A DNA stretch of 64,000 nt from Streptomyces avermitilis MA-4680 = NBRC 14893 (GCF_000009765.2 NC_003155.5:3162001-3226000); one strand, 5' to 3'. Counted from the first letter of the stretch, positions 46,119-55,607 are shown. Notes: generated by a model not told the origin, from the letters alone. Made by a program: numbers and translations.

Positions 46119-47558
46119 TCAGCTGTCCAGCGACGTCATCACGTGCTTGATCCGCGTGTAGTCGTCGAAGCCGTACGCCGAGAGGTCCTTGCCGTAGCCG
46201 GACTTCTTGAAGCCGCCGTGCGGCATCTCGGCGACCAGCGGGATGTGCGTGTTGATCCACACGCAGCCGAAGTCGAGGGACTTCGACAGGCGCATCGCGC
46301 GGCCGTGGTCCTTCGTCCAGACGGAGGAGGCGAGGGCGTAGTCGACGCCGTTCGCCCACTCGATCGCCTGCGCCTCGTCCGTGAAGGACTGGACGGTGAT
46401 GACCGGTCCGAAGACCTCGTTCTGGATGATCTCGTCGTCCTGCTTGAGGCCCGAGACGACGGTCGGGGCGTAGAAGTAGCCCTTCTCGCCGACCTGGTGA
46501 CCGCCCGCCTCGACCTTGGCGTGGGCGGGCAGGCGCTCGACGAAGCCGGCGACCTGCTTCAGCTGGTTCGGGTTGTTCAGCGGCCCGTACAGCACGTCCT
46601 CGTCGTCCGGCTGGCCGGTCTTCGTGTCGGCGGCCGCCTTGGCGAGCGCGGCCACGAACTCGTCGTGGATGGACTCCTGGACGAGGACGCGGGTGGCGGC
46701 CGTACAGTCCTGCCCGGCGTTGAAGAAGCCCGCGACCGAGATGTCCTCGACGGCCTTGGGGATGTCGGTGTCCTCGAAGACGACGACCGGCGCCTTGCCG
46801 CCCAGCTCCAGGTGGACGCGCTTGACGTCCTTGGCGGCGGACTCGGCGACCGACATGCCGGCGCGGACCGAACCGGTGATGGAGGCCATCGCCGGTGTCG
46901 GGTGCTCGACCATCGCGCGGCCGGTGTCACGGTCGCCGCAGATGACGTTGAAGACACCCTTGGGCAGGATCGAACCGATGATGTCGGCGATCAGGACGGT
47001 GGAGGCGGGCGTCGTGTCCGACGGCTTGAGGACGACCGTGTTGCCCGCCGCGAGGGCCGGGGCGAACTTCCACACGGCCATCATCATCGGGTAGTTCCAC
47101 GGCGCGACCTGGGCGCAGACGCCGATCGGCTCGCGGCGGATGATCGAGGTCATCCCCTCCATGTACTCGCCGGCGCTCCGCCCCTCCAGCATGCGGGCGG
47201 CGCCCGCGAAGAAGCGGATCTGGTCCACCATCGGCGGGATTTCCTCGGAGCGGGTCAGCCCGATCGGCTTGCCCGTGTTCTCCACCTCGGCCGCGATGAG
47301 TTCCTCGGCCCGCTCCTCGAACGCGTCCGCGATCTTGAGGAGGGCCTTCTGGCGCTCGGCCGGGGTCTGGTCGCGCCAGGCCGGGAAGGCCGCGGCGGCG
47401 GCCGCCATGGCGGCGTCGACGTCCGCCTGCCCGGACAGTGGCGCCGTCGCGTACGCCTCACCGGTCGCGGGGTTGACCACCTCGGTGGTCCGTCCGTCGG
47501 CGGCGTCACGGAATTCGCCGTCGATGTGGTTACGCAGACGACGCAGCTCGGTGCTCAC
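46119..47558 (-). CDS. Gamma-aminobutyraldehyde dehydrogenase (second copy)
   Basis: A 479-residue aldehyde dehydrogenase with [16 protein letters not shown], catalytic Cys in [12 protein letters not shown] and cofactor loop [15 protein letters not shown]. The C-terminal [20 protein letters not shown] resembles the aminobutyraldehyde dehydrogenase at 23428-24951. Start GTG/ATG at 47558 gives [15 protein letters not shown], the usual beginning of the family. It is divergent from the AsnC-type regulator and aminotransferase, with which it would form a pathway: amine to 4-aminobutanal to GABA. Confidence 0.93.
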   Translation of the reverse strand: MSTELRRLRNHIDGEFRDAADGRTTEVVNPATGEAYATAPLSGQADVDAAMAAAAAAFPAWRDQTPAERQKALLKIADAFEERAEELIAAEVENTGKPIGLTRSEEIPPMVDQIRFFAGAARMLEGRSAGEYMEGMTSIIRREPIGVCAQVAPWNYPMMMAVWKFAPALAAGNTVVLKPSDTTPASTVLIADIIGSILPKGVFNVICGDRDTGRAMVEHPTPAMASITGSVRAGMSVAESAAKDVKRVHLELGGKAPVVVFEDTDIPKAVEDISVAGFFNAGQDCTAATRVLVQESIHDEFVAALAKAAADTKTGQPDDEDVLYGPLNNPNQLKQVAGFVERLPAHAKVEAGGHQVGEKGYFYAPTVVSGLKQDDEIIQNEVFGPVITVQSFTDEAQAIEWANGVDYALASSVWTKDHGRAMRLSKSLDFGCVWINTHIPLVAEMPHGGFKKSGYGKDLSAYGFDDYTRIKHVMTSLDS

Positions 47559-47747
47559 TGCCGGGCCTCCAAAGTTCGGGAGTACGAGTGTCCAAACGCT
47601 GAGACACCCACCCTAATCCGTGCCCCCACGTTTTCAACACCCCCGATCCCGCCAGAACTGCGAAATCCGCAGGCTTCCCTCACGTAAACAACGAATTTCA
47701 TCGATCGAGCCTTGCGAAACAAACGACTCCTCGTGCACAGTGAGGTC

Positions 47748-48248
47748 GTGGCCAGTCGAAGCGCAGACCAGAGGGACTCCCGCGAGTCCAGGAACGGCAC
47801 TCCCCAGCTGGATGCCGTCTCCCTCGCCATCATCGGGCAGCTCCAGGAGGACGGGCGTCGCCCGTACGCCGCGATCGGCAAGGCCGTCGGCCTGTCCGAG
47901 GCGGCCGTACGCCAGCGCGTCCAGAAGCTGCTCGACCAGGGCGTGATGCAGATCGTCGCCGTCACGGACCCGCTCACCGTGGGCTTCCGCAGGCAGGCGA
48001 TGGTGGGCGTCCATGTCGAGGGGGACCTCGACCCGGTCGCGGACGCGCTGACCGCCATGTCGGAAGTCGAGTACGTGGTGATGACCGCGGGCTCGTTCGA
48101 CATCCTCGCCGAGATCGTCTGCGAGGACGACGACCACCTGCTGGACGTCATCAACAAACGCATCCGGGCCCTGCCCGGCGTGCGCTCCACCGAGAGCTTC
48201 GTCTACCTGAAGCTCAAGAAGCAGACCTATATGTGGGGAACCCGATAG
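47748..48248 (+). CDS. Lrp/AsnC-family regulator
   Basis: About 166 residues from GTG 47748. The N-terminal helix-turn-helix is YAAIGKAVGLSEAAVRQRVQ (about residues 40-60). The C-terminal RAM ligand-binding and oligomerisation domain includes RQAMVGVHVEGDLDPVADAL and VMTAGSFDILAEIVCEDDDH. Family members sense amino acids or related amines. It is divergent from the aldehyde dehydrogenase and two bases before the aminotransferase, so it very probably controls both (inference from arrangement). The 190-bp divergent region contains AACAACGAATTTCA, possibly related to a dyad upstream of the other polyamine operon. Confidence 0.92.
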   Translation: MASRSADQRDSRESRNGTPQLDAVSLAIIGQLQEDGRRPYAAIGKAVGLSEAAVRQRVQKLLDQGVMQIVAVTDPLTVGFRRQAMVGVHVEGDLDPVADALTAMSEVEYVVMTAGSFDILAEIVCEDDDHLLDVINKRIRALPGVRSTESFVYLKLKKQTYMWGTR

Positions 48249-48250
48249 CC

Positions 48251-49612
48251 GTGAGCAAGGACCTCAGCCGAACCGCGTACGACCACCTGTGGATGCACTT
48301 CACCCGCATGTCCTCGTACGAGAACGCGCCCGTTCCCACCATCGTCCGTGGTGAGGGCACCTACATCTACGACGACAAGGGCAAGCGCTACCTCGACGGT
48401 CTCTCGGGTCTGTTCGTGGTCCAGGCGGGCCACGGCCGCACGGAGCTGGCGGAGACCGCGTTCAAGCAGGCTCAGGAACTGGCCTTCTTCCCGGTGTGGT
48501 CCTACGCCCACCCGAAGGCCGTGGAACTGGCCGAGCGCCTTGCGAACTACGCCCCGGGCGACCTCAACAAGGTCTTCTTCACCACCGGCGGCGGCGAGGC
48601 GGTCGAGACCGCCTGGAAGCTCGCCAAGCAGTACTTCAAGCTCCAGGGCAAGCCGACCAAGTACAAGGTCATCTCGCGCGCGGTCGCCTACCACGGCACC
48701 CCGCAGGGCGCCCTGTCCATCACCGGCCTGCCGGCCCTGAAGGCCCCCTTCGAGCCGCTGGTCCCGGGCGCCCACAAGGTCCCGAACACCAACATCTACC
48801 GCGCCCCGCTCTTCGGCGACGACCCCGAGGCCTTCGGCCGCTGGGCCGCCGACCAGATCGAGCAGCAGATCCTCTTCGAGGGCCCGGAGACGGTCGCGGC
48901 CGTCTTCCTGGAGCCGGTGCAGAACGCCGGCGGCTGCTTCCCGCCGCCGCCCGGCTACTTCCAGCGCGTGCGCGAGATCTGCGACCAGTACGACGTGCTG
49001 CTGGTGTCGGACGAGGTCATCTGTGCCTTCGGCCGCCTCGGCACGATGTTCGCCTGCGACAAGTTCGGCTACGTACCGGACATGATCACCTGCGCCAAGG
49101 GCATGACCTCGGGCTACTCCCCGATCGGCGCGTGCATCGTCTCCGACCGCATCGCCGAGCCGTTCTACAAGGGCGACAACACCTTCCTGCACGGCTACAC
49201 GTTCGGCGGCCACCCGGTCTCCGCCGCCGTGGGTGTCGCCAACCTCGACCTGTTCGAGCGCGAGGGCCTCAACCAGCACGTGCTGGACAACGAGTCCGCG
49301 TTCCTCACGACGCTCCAGAAGCTGCACGACCTGCCGATCGTCGGCGACGTCCGCGGCAACGGCTTCTTCTACGGCATCGAGCTGGTGAAGGACAAGGCCA
49401 CCAAGGAGACGTTCACGGACGAGGAGTCGGAGCGCGTGCTCTACGGCTTCGTCTCCAAGAAGCTCTTCGAGTACGGCCTCTACTGCCGCGCCGACGACCG
49501 CGGTGACCCGGTCATCCAGCTGTCGCCGCCGCTGATCTCCAACCAGTCGACCTTCGACGAGATCGAATCGATCATCCGGCAGGTGCTGACGGAGGCGTGG
49601 ACGAAGCTCTGA
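48251..49612 (+). CDS. Aminotransferase class III, putrescine/polyamine type
   Basis: A 453-residue PLP enzyme from GTG 48251, two bases after the regulator's stop; an in-frame GTG 48233 overlapping that gene is the alternative. Motifs are FFTTGGGEAVETAWKLAKQY, the PLP Asp in LLVSDEVICAFGRLG (Asp254) and the Schiff-base Lys in MITCAKGMTSGYSP (Lys283). It is similar to SpuC/putrescine-pyruvate and omega-amine transaminases. It is expected to convert putrescine to 4-aminobutanal for the divergent dehydrogenase. The exact amine and amino acceptor cannot be fixed from sequence. Confidence 0.92.
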   Translation: MSKDLSRTAYDHLWMHFTRMSSYENAPVPTIVRGEGTYIYDDKGKRYLDGLSGLFVVQAGHGRTELAETAFKQAQELAFFPVWSYAHPKAVELAERLANYAPGDLNKVFFTTGGGEAVETAWKLAKQYFKLQGKPTKYKVISRAVAYHGTPQGALSITGLPALKAPFEPLVPGAHKVPNTNIYRAPLFGDDPEAFGRWAADQIEQQILFEGPETVAAVFLEPVQNAGGCFPPPPGYFQRVREICDQYDVLLVSDEVICAFGRLGTMFACDKFGYVPDMITCAKGMTSGYSPIGACIVSDRIAEPFYKGDNTFLHGYTFGGHPVSAAVGVANLDLFEREGLNQHVLDNESAFLTTLQKLHDLPIVGDVRGNGFFYGIELVKDKATKETFTDEESERVLYGFVSKKLFEYGLYCRADDRGDPVIQLSPPLISNQSTFDEIESIIRQVLTEAWTKL

Positions 49613-49683
49613 CCCGCGTAGCGCGGATCCGCGTACCTCAGTCCCTGTACCCCAGGTCCGCCTACCGCTGAACCGCATACCTC

Positions 49684-49697
49684 TGATCAGCTGATCA
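49684..49697. promoter_or_regulatory. 14-bp perfect palindrome TGATCAGCTGATCA
   Basis: A perfect palindrome a few bases before the terminator hairpin and about 170 bp upstream of the ABC ATPase gene. It could be an operator; no family can be assigned. Confidence 0.4.
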
Positions 49698-49701
49698 ACA
49701 C

Positions 49702-49748
49702 CGGCCCCGGTGCCGCCCGTTCGAGTGAGAAAGGGCGGCCCGGGGCCG
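49702..49748 (+). terminator. Terminator after the aminotransferase
   Basis: A two-part stem (CGGCCCCGG and GCCGCCC pairing with GGGCGGC and CCGGGGCCG, one bulged base) with a 14-base loop, about 90 bp after the aminotransferase stop. Confidence 0.7.
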
Positions 49749-49870
49749 CGTGCTGTCCGGCCCGACGGCCCCGACTCCCTAGCGTGCCAAGTGACCGATC
49801 GGCCCTGCCTTCGTTCCCCCGGACGGGGGACTTCGCACGGCTCTTCCGATCTGAACCGAGGTGTACGCCC

Positions 49871-50608
49871 ATGGTGGCCCCGCCGGACAACGACGTGCTC
49901 TGGGCACGCACCCTGCACTTCACACACAACGGCTCCCCCGCGCTCAACGGTGTCTCGCTCGGTGTGCGCGTGGGCGAGATCCTCGCCGTCACCGGCCCGC
50001 GCGGCAGCGGCAAGACGACGCTCCTGCAGTGCCTGGCCGGACTGCTCCCGACCCAGCGGGGCGAGGTCTGGTTCAACAGCACGCCGGTCCACACCATGGG
50101 CCCGCTCACCCGCGAACGGCTGCGCCGCGACCGCTTCGGCTGGATCGACCCGGCCCCCCTGCTGGTCCCCGAGCTGAACGTATGGGAGAACGCCGCCCTG
50201 CCGCTCATGCTGCGCGGCACCGGCCGCCGCCGGGCGAAAGCCACCGCCCTGGAGTGGCTGGAGCGCCTCGACATCGGCGACTGCGCCCGCAAGCGCCCCT
50301 ACGCGCTGGTCCAGGCCGAGCGGCAGCGGGTCGCCATCGCCCGCGCACTGGCCCCCGCCCCCACCGTGCTCTTCGCGGACGAGCCCACCGCCCCGCTGCA
50401 CAGCGCCGACCGCGCCCATGTGCTGCGGACGCTCACCACGGCGGCCCGCTCGCACGGCATCACGGTCGTCCTGGCCACGGACGACGCGGACACCGCGGCG
50501 CTCGCCGACCGGACGGTGGCACTGCGCGACGGACGGCGCGTGCACACCGTCCATCTGCCCCCGGTCGCCGAGACGGAAGGCCGGGCCGCGTGCTCGCTCT
50601 CCGTCTAG
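49871..50608 (+). CDS. ABC transporter ATPase with degenerate signature motif
   Basis: A 245-residue MacB/LolD-like nucleotide-binding protein. Walker A is GPRGSGKTTLLQ, Walker B TVLFADEPTAPL. The usual LSGGQ signature is replaced by LVQAE (YALVQAERQRVAIARALA), and the switch His region reads LATDDADTA, so a conserved His is also missing. It may hydrolyse ATP poorly. ATG 49871 matches the start of homology. The downstream membrane partner overlaps its 3' end by 19 bp, so the two are coupled. Confidence 0.85.
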   Translation: MVAPPDNDVLWARTLHFTHNGSPALNGVSLGVRVGEILAVTGPRGSGKTTLLQCLAGLLPTQRGEVWFNSTPVHTMGPLTRERLRRDRFGWIDPAPLLVPELNVWENAALPLMLRGTGRRRAKATALEWLERLDIGDCARKRPYALVQAERQRVAIARALAPAPTVLFADEPTAPLHSADRAHVLRTLTTAARSHGITVVLATDDADTAALADRTVALRDGRRVHTVHLPPVAETEGRAACSLSV

Positions 50609-51984
50609 CCCGCGGGGCCCACCCCCTGGTCCAGCTCCGCAGACTGCTGGTCACGGCGGCGGCCGCGGGCACCGGCTTCCTGCTGCTGGGCACGCTGGGC
50701 TACGCGATGGCGCACCCGGACGCCTCGGCTCGCTCGGTGCTGCGGCTGGCGTGGTGCGTGGCGCCGATGGCGGCCACGGTGTACTTCGCGGTCGCCGTGG
50801 CCCGTACGGACCCGGGCACCCGCCCGCGCCCGGGCCTCTCGGCGATCGGCCTCGGCCCCGTACGTCTGATGGCCGTCTCGGCCGTGACCACCGCCCTGTC
50901 CACCACCCTCGGCTCGATGCTCGCCCTGCTGTTCTTCCTGCATCTGCGCGGCGATCTGACCGGGATGCCGTTCGACGGGGCGGCGGCCGAGTTCCTCGCC
51001 GCGGACCAGCCCCTGCCCCTGCCGGGGGCGCTCACCCTGCTGGCCCTGGTGCCACTGGCGGCGTCGGTCACGAGCGCGCTGGTGCTGCGGCCGCGGGGCG
51101 AGAAGCAGGCCCGTATGTCCGGCACGTCCACCACGGCCGGCACGTCCCCGACGATCGGCACGCCCCTTACCGCCGGCGCGTCCGCGACGGCCGGCACGCC
51201 CACCACCGCAGGCACGACCCCGACGGCCGACACTCCCCCTGCCGCCGACACGGACAGCACGTCCACCGCACCCGGGACAGCCGCCGACAGCCCCACCCCC
51301 TCCGCCGCACCCTCCTCCGCCACACCGCACGACGTCCCGGCCGAGCCACTGGACCCGCAGCGCCCCGCCGTGCCCCAGCCGGCCCCCGGCGGTCTCCCCT
51401 GGAGCGTGGCCGTGCTCGCCGCCGGTCTCGCCGTCGAGATGTACGCGAGCCAGTCGGGGCCCGCGCCCGGCCTCGCCCTGCCGGGCAGGTTCGCGGACGG
51501 ACCCGCCGGGGTGCTGGCGGGCTGGACGCTCACCGCAATGGGCCTCGTGCTGGCCGGGCCCGCGATCACGTATCTGTGCGGGTGGCTGCTCCAGGCCCTA
51601 CGTCCCGGCGCGCTGCGCCTGCTCGCCGGGCGCGTGCTCCAGGAGGAGGCACGGCGGATCGGGCAACCGCTCGGCGTGGTGTGCGCGGTGGCGTCGGGGG
51701 CGTACGCGACGGCGACGCTGTACGCCGGGGCTCGGCCGTCCTTCGGGCCGCTCAGCACGCTGGGCGCGCTGCTGGTGACCGGCTGCACCGTCGCGACGCT
51801 GGTGACGGCCGCGGTGGAGGCCAAGCACGCGCGCGCGGAGACCACCGCGGCGCTGCTGCGGCTCGGTGCGCCGGCCACCATGCTGCGCAGCGCGGCGCTG
51901 CTGCGCGCCGGCGCCCTGGTCGCCGTGTTCGTCCCGCTGACCTGGGCGGTCGCCGAGCTGGCGGCCATGCCGCTGACGGGCTGA
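50590..51984 (+). CDS. ABC-associated membrane protein with Thr/Ala/Pro-rich central segment
   Basis: About 464 residues from GTG 50590, overlapping the ATPase stop. About eight hydrophobic segments flank a low-complexity stretch of about 75 residues (residues 180-255) with recurring GTxTTAGT-type units. The N-terminal half has LLVTAAAAGTGFLLLGTLGY and the C-terminal half has TLYAGARPSFGPLSTLGALL. It resembles divergent FtsX/MacB-type permeases of actinobacteria but lacks a recognisable periplasmic MacB domain. It presumably works with the upstream ATPase. The substrate is unknown. Confidence 0.78.
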   Translation: MLALRLARGAHPLVQLRRLLVTAAAAGTGFLLLGTLGYAMAHPDASARSVLRLAWCVAPMAATVYFAVAVARTDPGTRPRPGLSAIGLGPVRLMAVSAVTTALSTTLGSMLALLFFLHLRGDLTGMPFDGAAAEFLAADQPLPLPGALTLLALVPLAASVTSALVLRPRGEKQARMSGTSTTAGTSPTIGTPLTAGASATAGTPTTAGTTPTADTPPAADTDSTSTAPGTAADSPTPSAAPSSATPHDVPAEPLDPQRPAVPQPAPGGLPWSVAVLAAGLAVEMYASQSGPAPGLALPGRFADGPAGVLAGWTLTAMGLVLAGPAITYLCGWLLQALRPGALRLLAGRVLQEEARRIGQPLGVVCAVASGAYATATLYAGARPSFGPLSTLGALLVTGCTVATLVTAAVEAKHARAETTAALLRLGAPATMLRSAALLRAGALVAVFVPLTWAVAELAAMPLTG

Positions 51985-52074
51985 GCGGAAATATGGCCGG
52001 CGAGCGATGAGTTTCGCGGCGACGCACGGTCCACCTCTCCGTACGGCACACCACACCACCGGGAGAGACCCCTC

Positions 52075-52482
52075 ATGTACCAGCAGATGATCTTCGTGAA
52101 CCTCGCCGTCGACGACGTCGACGCCTCGAAGAAGTTCTTCACGGAGCTCGGCTACACGATCAACCCGCAGTTCACGACGGACGACTGCGCATGCGTCGTG
52201 ATCAGCGACACGATCATCGCGATGCTGCTGAGCAAGCAGCGCTACGCCGACTTCACCAAGAAGCGGATCGCCGACCCGACCACGACCAGCGAGGTGCTGC
52301 TCTGTCTGAGCGCCGAGAGCCGCGAGAAGGTCGACGAACTGGTCGACAAGGCCCTCGCCGCGGGCGGCACGAGCAGCGGGGAGACCCAGGATCACGGCTT
52401 CATGTACGGCCGCTCCTTCGACGACCCGGACGGCCACACCTGGGAGATCGTGTGGATGGATCCGGCGGCGGTCCAGGGCTGA
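52075..52482 (+). CDS. VOC-family (glyoxalase-like) protein
   Basis: A 135-residue single vicinal-oxygen-chelate protein. It shows QMIFVNLAVDDVDASKKFFT at the start and FDDPDGHTWEIVWMDP at the end, a layout common in small VOC proteins of unknown substrate. A GGGAGAG ribosome-binding site precedes ATG 52075. It stands alone between the ABC pair and the LOG-like gene. Confidence 0.88.
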   Translation: MYQQMIFVNLAVDDVDASKKFFTELGYTINPQFTTDDCACVVISDTIIAMLLSKQRYADFTKKRIADPTTTSEVLLCLSAESREKVDELVDKALAAGGTSSGETQDHGFMYGRSFDDPDGHTWEIVWMDPAAVQG

Positions 52483-52496
52483 AATCCGGGAGTGCC

Positions 52497-52502
52497 TAGC
52501 AT
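52497..52502 (+). promoter_or_regulatory. -10 element for a leaderless transcript
   Basis: TAGCAT lies exactly seven bases before GTG 52509, the spacing expected when transcription starts at the start codon. No ribosome-binding site of usual form precedes that GTG except GGGCGG at zero spacing. Confidence 0.5.
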
Positions 52503-52508
52503 GGGCGG

Positions 52509-53627
52509 GTGCAGCCGATACCTTCACCCACCGCTTCCCACGACCGTGAGATCGAGTCCCTCGAGGAGTTCGACGAGGTGGTCTCGGAGCGCGGCTCCCT
52601 CGCCCGGTACCGCGTACAGGCCGTCGATCTGACGGCCCGTACGCGGGCGCTGCTCACCATGGACTGCGCGGGCGCCGTCTTCCTGGGCTGCCCGATGGAC
52701 CCCGAGGCGGCGGCGCGCGTACGGGCCACGGGCGCGCTGGTCTTCCCGCCGGTCCCGGGCCTGCCCTTCGACCCGTACCGCGGTCGGCTCTACACCCCGG
52801 ACGAGCTCTTCGACTCGCTCGACACCGACTACGAGGCGACGCCCGACGCCCGCGCGTACGCCTGGTTCCAGCGGACGAAGGCCGACGGCGACATCTTCGC
52901 GTCGATGGTGCGCGCGATCCACGACGACGCCGTCTCGGACGCCCTCGACGAACTCCTCGTCGGCGCGCGGGTGGTGGGCGTGATGGGCGGGCACGCCATG
53001 GCACGCGGCACGCGGGAGTACGAGGGCGCGGCCCGGCTCGGCCGTGAACTGGCGCGCGCCGGTTTCACGGTCGCCACCGGCGGCGGCCCGGGCGCGATGG
53101 AGGCGGCGAACCTCGGCGCCTACGCGGCCCCCTTCGGGCCCGAGATGCTCACCGAGGCGCTCCAACTCCTCGCCAAAGCAACGTCGTTCACACCGTCCGT
53201 GACCGAGTGGGCGCGCGCCGCCTTCGACGTGCGCGAGCGCTGGCCGGCCGGCGGCCCCTCGGTCGGCATCCCCACCTGGTTCTACGGCCACGAGCCGCCG
53301 AACGCGTTCGCCGCGCACGTCGCCAAGTACTTCGCCAACGCGACCCGGGAGGACGGGCTGCTGGCCCGCTCGAACGCGGGCGTTGTGTTCCTGCCGGGCG
53401 CCGCGGGCACGGTGCAGGAGATCTTCGACAACGCGACCCCCAACTACTACGAGTCCCGGGGCGAACCCACGCCCATGGTCCTCGTCGACCGCACCCACTG
53501 GACCGAGCGGCTGCCGGCCTGGCCGCTGCTCCAATCCCTGGCGCGGGAACGCTCGATGGAGTCCCGCATCGCCTTGGTGGACCGCATCGAGGACGCCCCG
53601 GGGGCTCTCAAACGCCTCGGTGGTTAA
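52509..53627 (+). CDS. LOG-family/lysine decarboxylase-like Rossmann protein
   Basis: A 372-residue protein starting at GTG 52509, possibly leaderless. The C-terminal part has the LOG-family motifs GGGPGAMEAANLGAY and PGAAGTVQEIFDNA (variant of PGGxGTxxE, with Ala for the second Gly). The N-terminal 150 residues are an added domain (FDEVVSERGSLARYRVQAVD). LOG enzymes release adenine from nucleotide 5'-phosphates such as cytokinin ribotides (family knowledge). The extra domain and altered motif make the substrate here uncertain. It ends about 40 bp before a consensus promoter. Confidence 0.82.
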   Translation: MQPIPSPTASHDREIESLEEFDEVVSERGSLARYRVQAVDLTARTRALLTMDCAGAVFLGCPMDPEAAARVRATGALVFPPVPGLPFDPYRGRLYTPDELFDSLDTDYEATPDARAYAWFQRTKADGDIFASMVRAIHDDAVSDALDELLVGARVVGVMGGHAMARGTREYEGAARLGRELARAGFTVATGGGPGAMEAANLGAYAAPFGPEMLTEALQLLAKATSFTPSVTEWARAAFDVRERWPAGGPSVGIPTWFYGHEPPNAFAAHVAKYFANATREDGLLARSNAGVVFLPGAAGTVQEIFDNATPNYYESRGEPTPMVLVDRTHWTERLPAWPLLQSLARERSMESRIALVDRIEDAPGALKRLGG

Positions 53628-53665
53628 TGAGCGGGCAAAGCCGACGGGCATGCCGGACATGCGCA

Positions 53666-53693
53666 TTGACAGTGCTTACCCGTCGCTTATAAA
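53666..53693 (+). promoter_or_regulatory. Near-consensus vegetative promoter for the LAETG protein
   Basis: TTGACA (53666-53671), 16-bp spacer, TATAAA (53688-53693). The predicted start leaves a leader of about 75 bases. It is the closest match to the housekeeping consensus seen in this window. Confidence 0.8.
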
Positions 53694-53774
53694 CCTGTGA
53701 GACTCCTGGGGGTGCTGTTACCGCACGCAGGACCTCCCAACCCCCCGCAGTTGTACTTCCTGTGAAGGGCAATC

Positions 53775-54449
53775 GTGTCCATATCTCGCCGTACCGCACG
53801 TTCTGTGCGAATCCTCGGAGTTGCCTCCGCCACGGCCGCGCTCGCGCTCGGCGTCGCGGGCAACGCAATGGCCTGCAACATCAGTGAGTTCTCCGCCGAA
53901 GCCAAGTGCGACGGCACCAAGAGTGTCATCACCGTCAAAGACGTGGACCCCTCCGGCGTACCCGCGGTCGTCTCCGTGTTCCTCGAGAACAACGGCGCCG
54001 ACGTGAAGAAGATCGGCGAGCAGGAGGTCAAGGGCTCGCGCGAAGGTGTCACCATCACCTTCGACGAGGCCTGGAAGCCGAACGCCGAATACCGCATCCA
54101 CGTCAAGGCCGGGAACCAGGTCGACGAGGACATCAAGCCGAACCTGACCACCCCGGCCACGGCGTGCAAGACGGAGACGACCCCGCCGGCCACCAAGACC
54201 CCGAAGCCGTCGAAGAAGCCGTCGTCCTCGGCGACGCCGTCCGCGACCCCGTCGACGTCGGACAGCAGCACGCCGCCGGCCGCCTCGGACAACGCCCCCT
54301 CGCCCGCGGTCGGTGAGTCGAACCTCGCCGAGACCGGTGCGAACTCCAACACCGGCATGATCGCCGGTATCGCCGGCGGCCTGGTCGTCATCGGCGGCGG
54401 AGCGGTGTTCTTCGGCATGCGCCGCCGCGGCGCGTCGAAGGCCGGCTGA
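53775..54449 (+). CDS. Sortase-anchored surface protein with LAETG motif
   Basis: A 224-residue secreted protein starting at GTG 53775. A signal peptide ([18 protein letters not shown]... to about residue 33) precedes an Ig-like domain of about 110 residues. A Pro/Ser/Thr/Lys-rich stalk follows ([20 protein letters not shown]). The sorting signal is SNLAETG, then a hydrophobic segment ([20 protein letters not shown]) and a basic tail RRRGASKAG. LAxTG is the motif of class E sortases of Streptomyces (established knowledge), so the protein is probably linked to peptidoglycan. A near-consensus promoter and a strong terminator bracket it as a monocistronic, likely abundant transcript. Confidence 0.92.
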   Translation: MSISRRTARSVRILGVASATAALALGVAGNAMACNISEFSAEAKCDGTKSVITVKDVDPSGVPAVVSVFLENNGADVKKIGEQEVKGSREGVTITFDEAWKPNAEYRIHVKAGNQVDEDIKPNLTTPATACKTETTPPATKTPKPSKKPSSSATPSATPSTSDSSTPPAASDNAPSPAVGESNLAETGANSNTGMIAGIAGGLVVIGGGAVFFGMRRRGASKAG

Positions 54450-54477
54450 CACCTCCGCACCACCTCTCGTACGCACC

Positions 54478-54510
54478 TGTGGCCCGCCCCTTCAGCAGGG
54501 GCGGGCCACA
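54478..54510. terminator. Bidirectional terminator
   Basis: A perfect 13-bp stem (54478-54490 with 54498-54510), 7-base loop, between the LAETG gene and the convergent thiamine ABC operon. Confidence 0.85.
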
Positions 54511-54569
54511 TGTCTGTCCCGCTCGTCGAGAGCAACCGGCCCGGGCGCGTCCGGCGCGCGATCCGCACG

Positions 54570-55607
54570 CTATGCGCCGGAAGCGCCTCCGAGTACGACG
54601 ATGTCGGCCACGTCGAACGCCACCCCGACCGTCTCCCCGGGCTCCGGCGCGTCCCGCAGCGCGCACGCCGCTTCCAGTCGCGGTGCGTCGTCCTCCGGCT
54701 GGAGGTGCACGGCGACATGGGTGCCCCGGAACGTGCGGGCGGCCACGGTGCAGCGAAGCCCCTCGGTGGCATCCGCCAGCCGCACGCCGGCGGGCCTGAC
54801 GAGCAGCGTGCCCGGCCCCTGCGGGGACCCCTCCGGCACCGGGACCTTGCCCCACGGCGTGTCGGCGGCCTCCCCGGCGACGGTCGCACCGACCACGTTG
54901 TCGAAGCCGAGGAAGCGGGCCACGAACTCGTCGGCCGGCTGCCGCCACACCTCAAGGGGCGTACCGGACTGGGCGATCCGCCCGGCGCGCATCACGACGA
55001 CCCGGTCCGCGAGCGCGAACGCCTCGCCCTGGTCATGGGTGACGGCGAGCACGGTCGTACCCAGTTCGGTGAACAGTTCCCGGAGTTCGACGACCAGGCG
55101 TTCACGCAGCGACCGGTCGAGCTGGCCGAGCGGCTCGTCGAGCATCAACAGCCGGGGACGGGGCGCCAGCGCGCGGGCCAGCGCGACCCGCTGCTGCTCG
55201 CCGCCGGAGAGGGAGGCGACGGCCCGCCGCGCGGCGCCCGGCAGCCCGACGAGGTCGAGCAACTCCCGCACCCGGCCCTCCTGTTCGGACCGCGAAGCCC
55301 CGTGCATACGGAGCCCGAAAGCGACGTTCCCGCCCACGTCCCGCTGCGGGAACAGTTGATGGTCCTGGAACATCAGACCCACCCCCCGCTTGTGCGGAGG
55401 CACCGAGTCCATCGCCCGGCCCCCCAGGACCACCTGTCCCTCGTCGAGCGGCTGGAGCCCGGCGACCGCCCGCAACAGCGTCGACTTGCCGCTGCCGCTC
55501 GGCCCGAGCACACACACGGTCTCGTGCTCGGCGACATCGAGGTCGACGGCGTCGAGCACGGCCCGCCCGCCGAAGCGTACGGTCGCGGCCTTCAGGCTCA
55601 GCAGCAT
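54570..55607 (-). CDS. Thiamine ABC transporter ATPase
   Basis: A 345-residue ATPase with Walker A GPSGSGKSTLL, signature LSGGEQQRVALARAL, Walker B LLMLDEPLGQLD and VLAVTHDQGEA. The C-terminal about 110 residues form a TOBE-type domain, so it is longer than the E. coli ThiQ type and more like FbpC/PotA-class ATPases. Its ATG directly follows the TAG of the permease gene. Downstream of a TPP riboswitch in the same operon, it is assigned to thiamine uptake. Confidence 0.9.
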   Translation of the reverse strand: MLLSLKAATVRFGGRAVLDAVDLDVAEHETVCVLGPSGSGKSTLLRAVAGLQPLDEGQVVLGGRAMDSVPPHKRGVGLMFQDHQLFPQRDVGGNVAFGLRMHGASRSEQEGRVRELLDLVGLPGAARRAVASLSGGEQQRVALARALAPRPRLLMLDEPLGQLDRSLRERLVVELRELFTELGTTVLAVTHDQGEAFALADRVVVMRAGRIAQSGTPLEVWRQPADEFVARFLGFDNVVGATVAGEAADTPWGKVPVPEGSPQGPGTLLVRPAGVRLADATEGLRCTVAARTFRGTHVAVHLQPEDDAPRLEAACALRDAPEPGETVGVAFDVADIVVLGGASGA

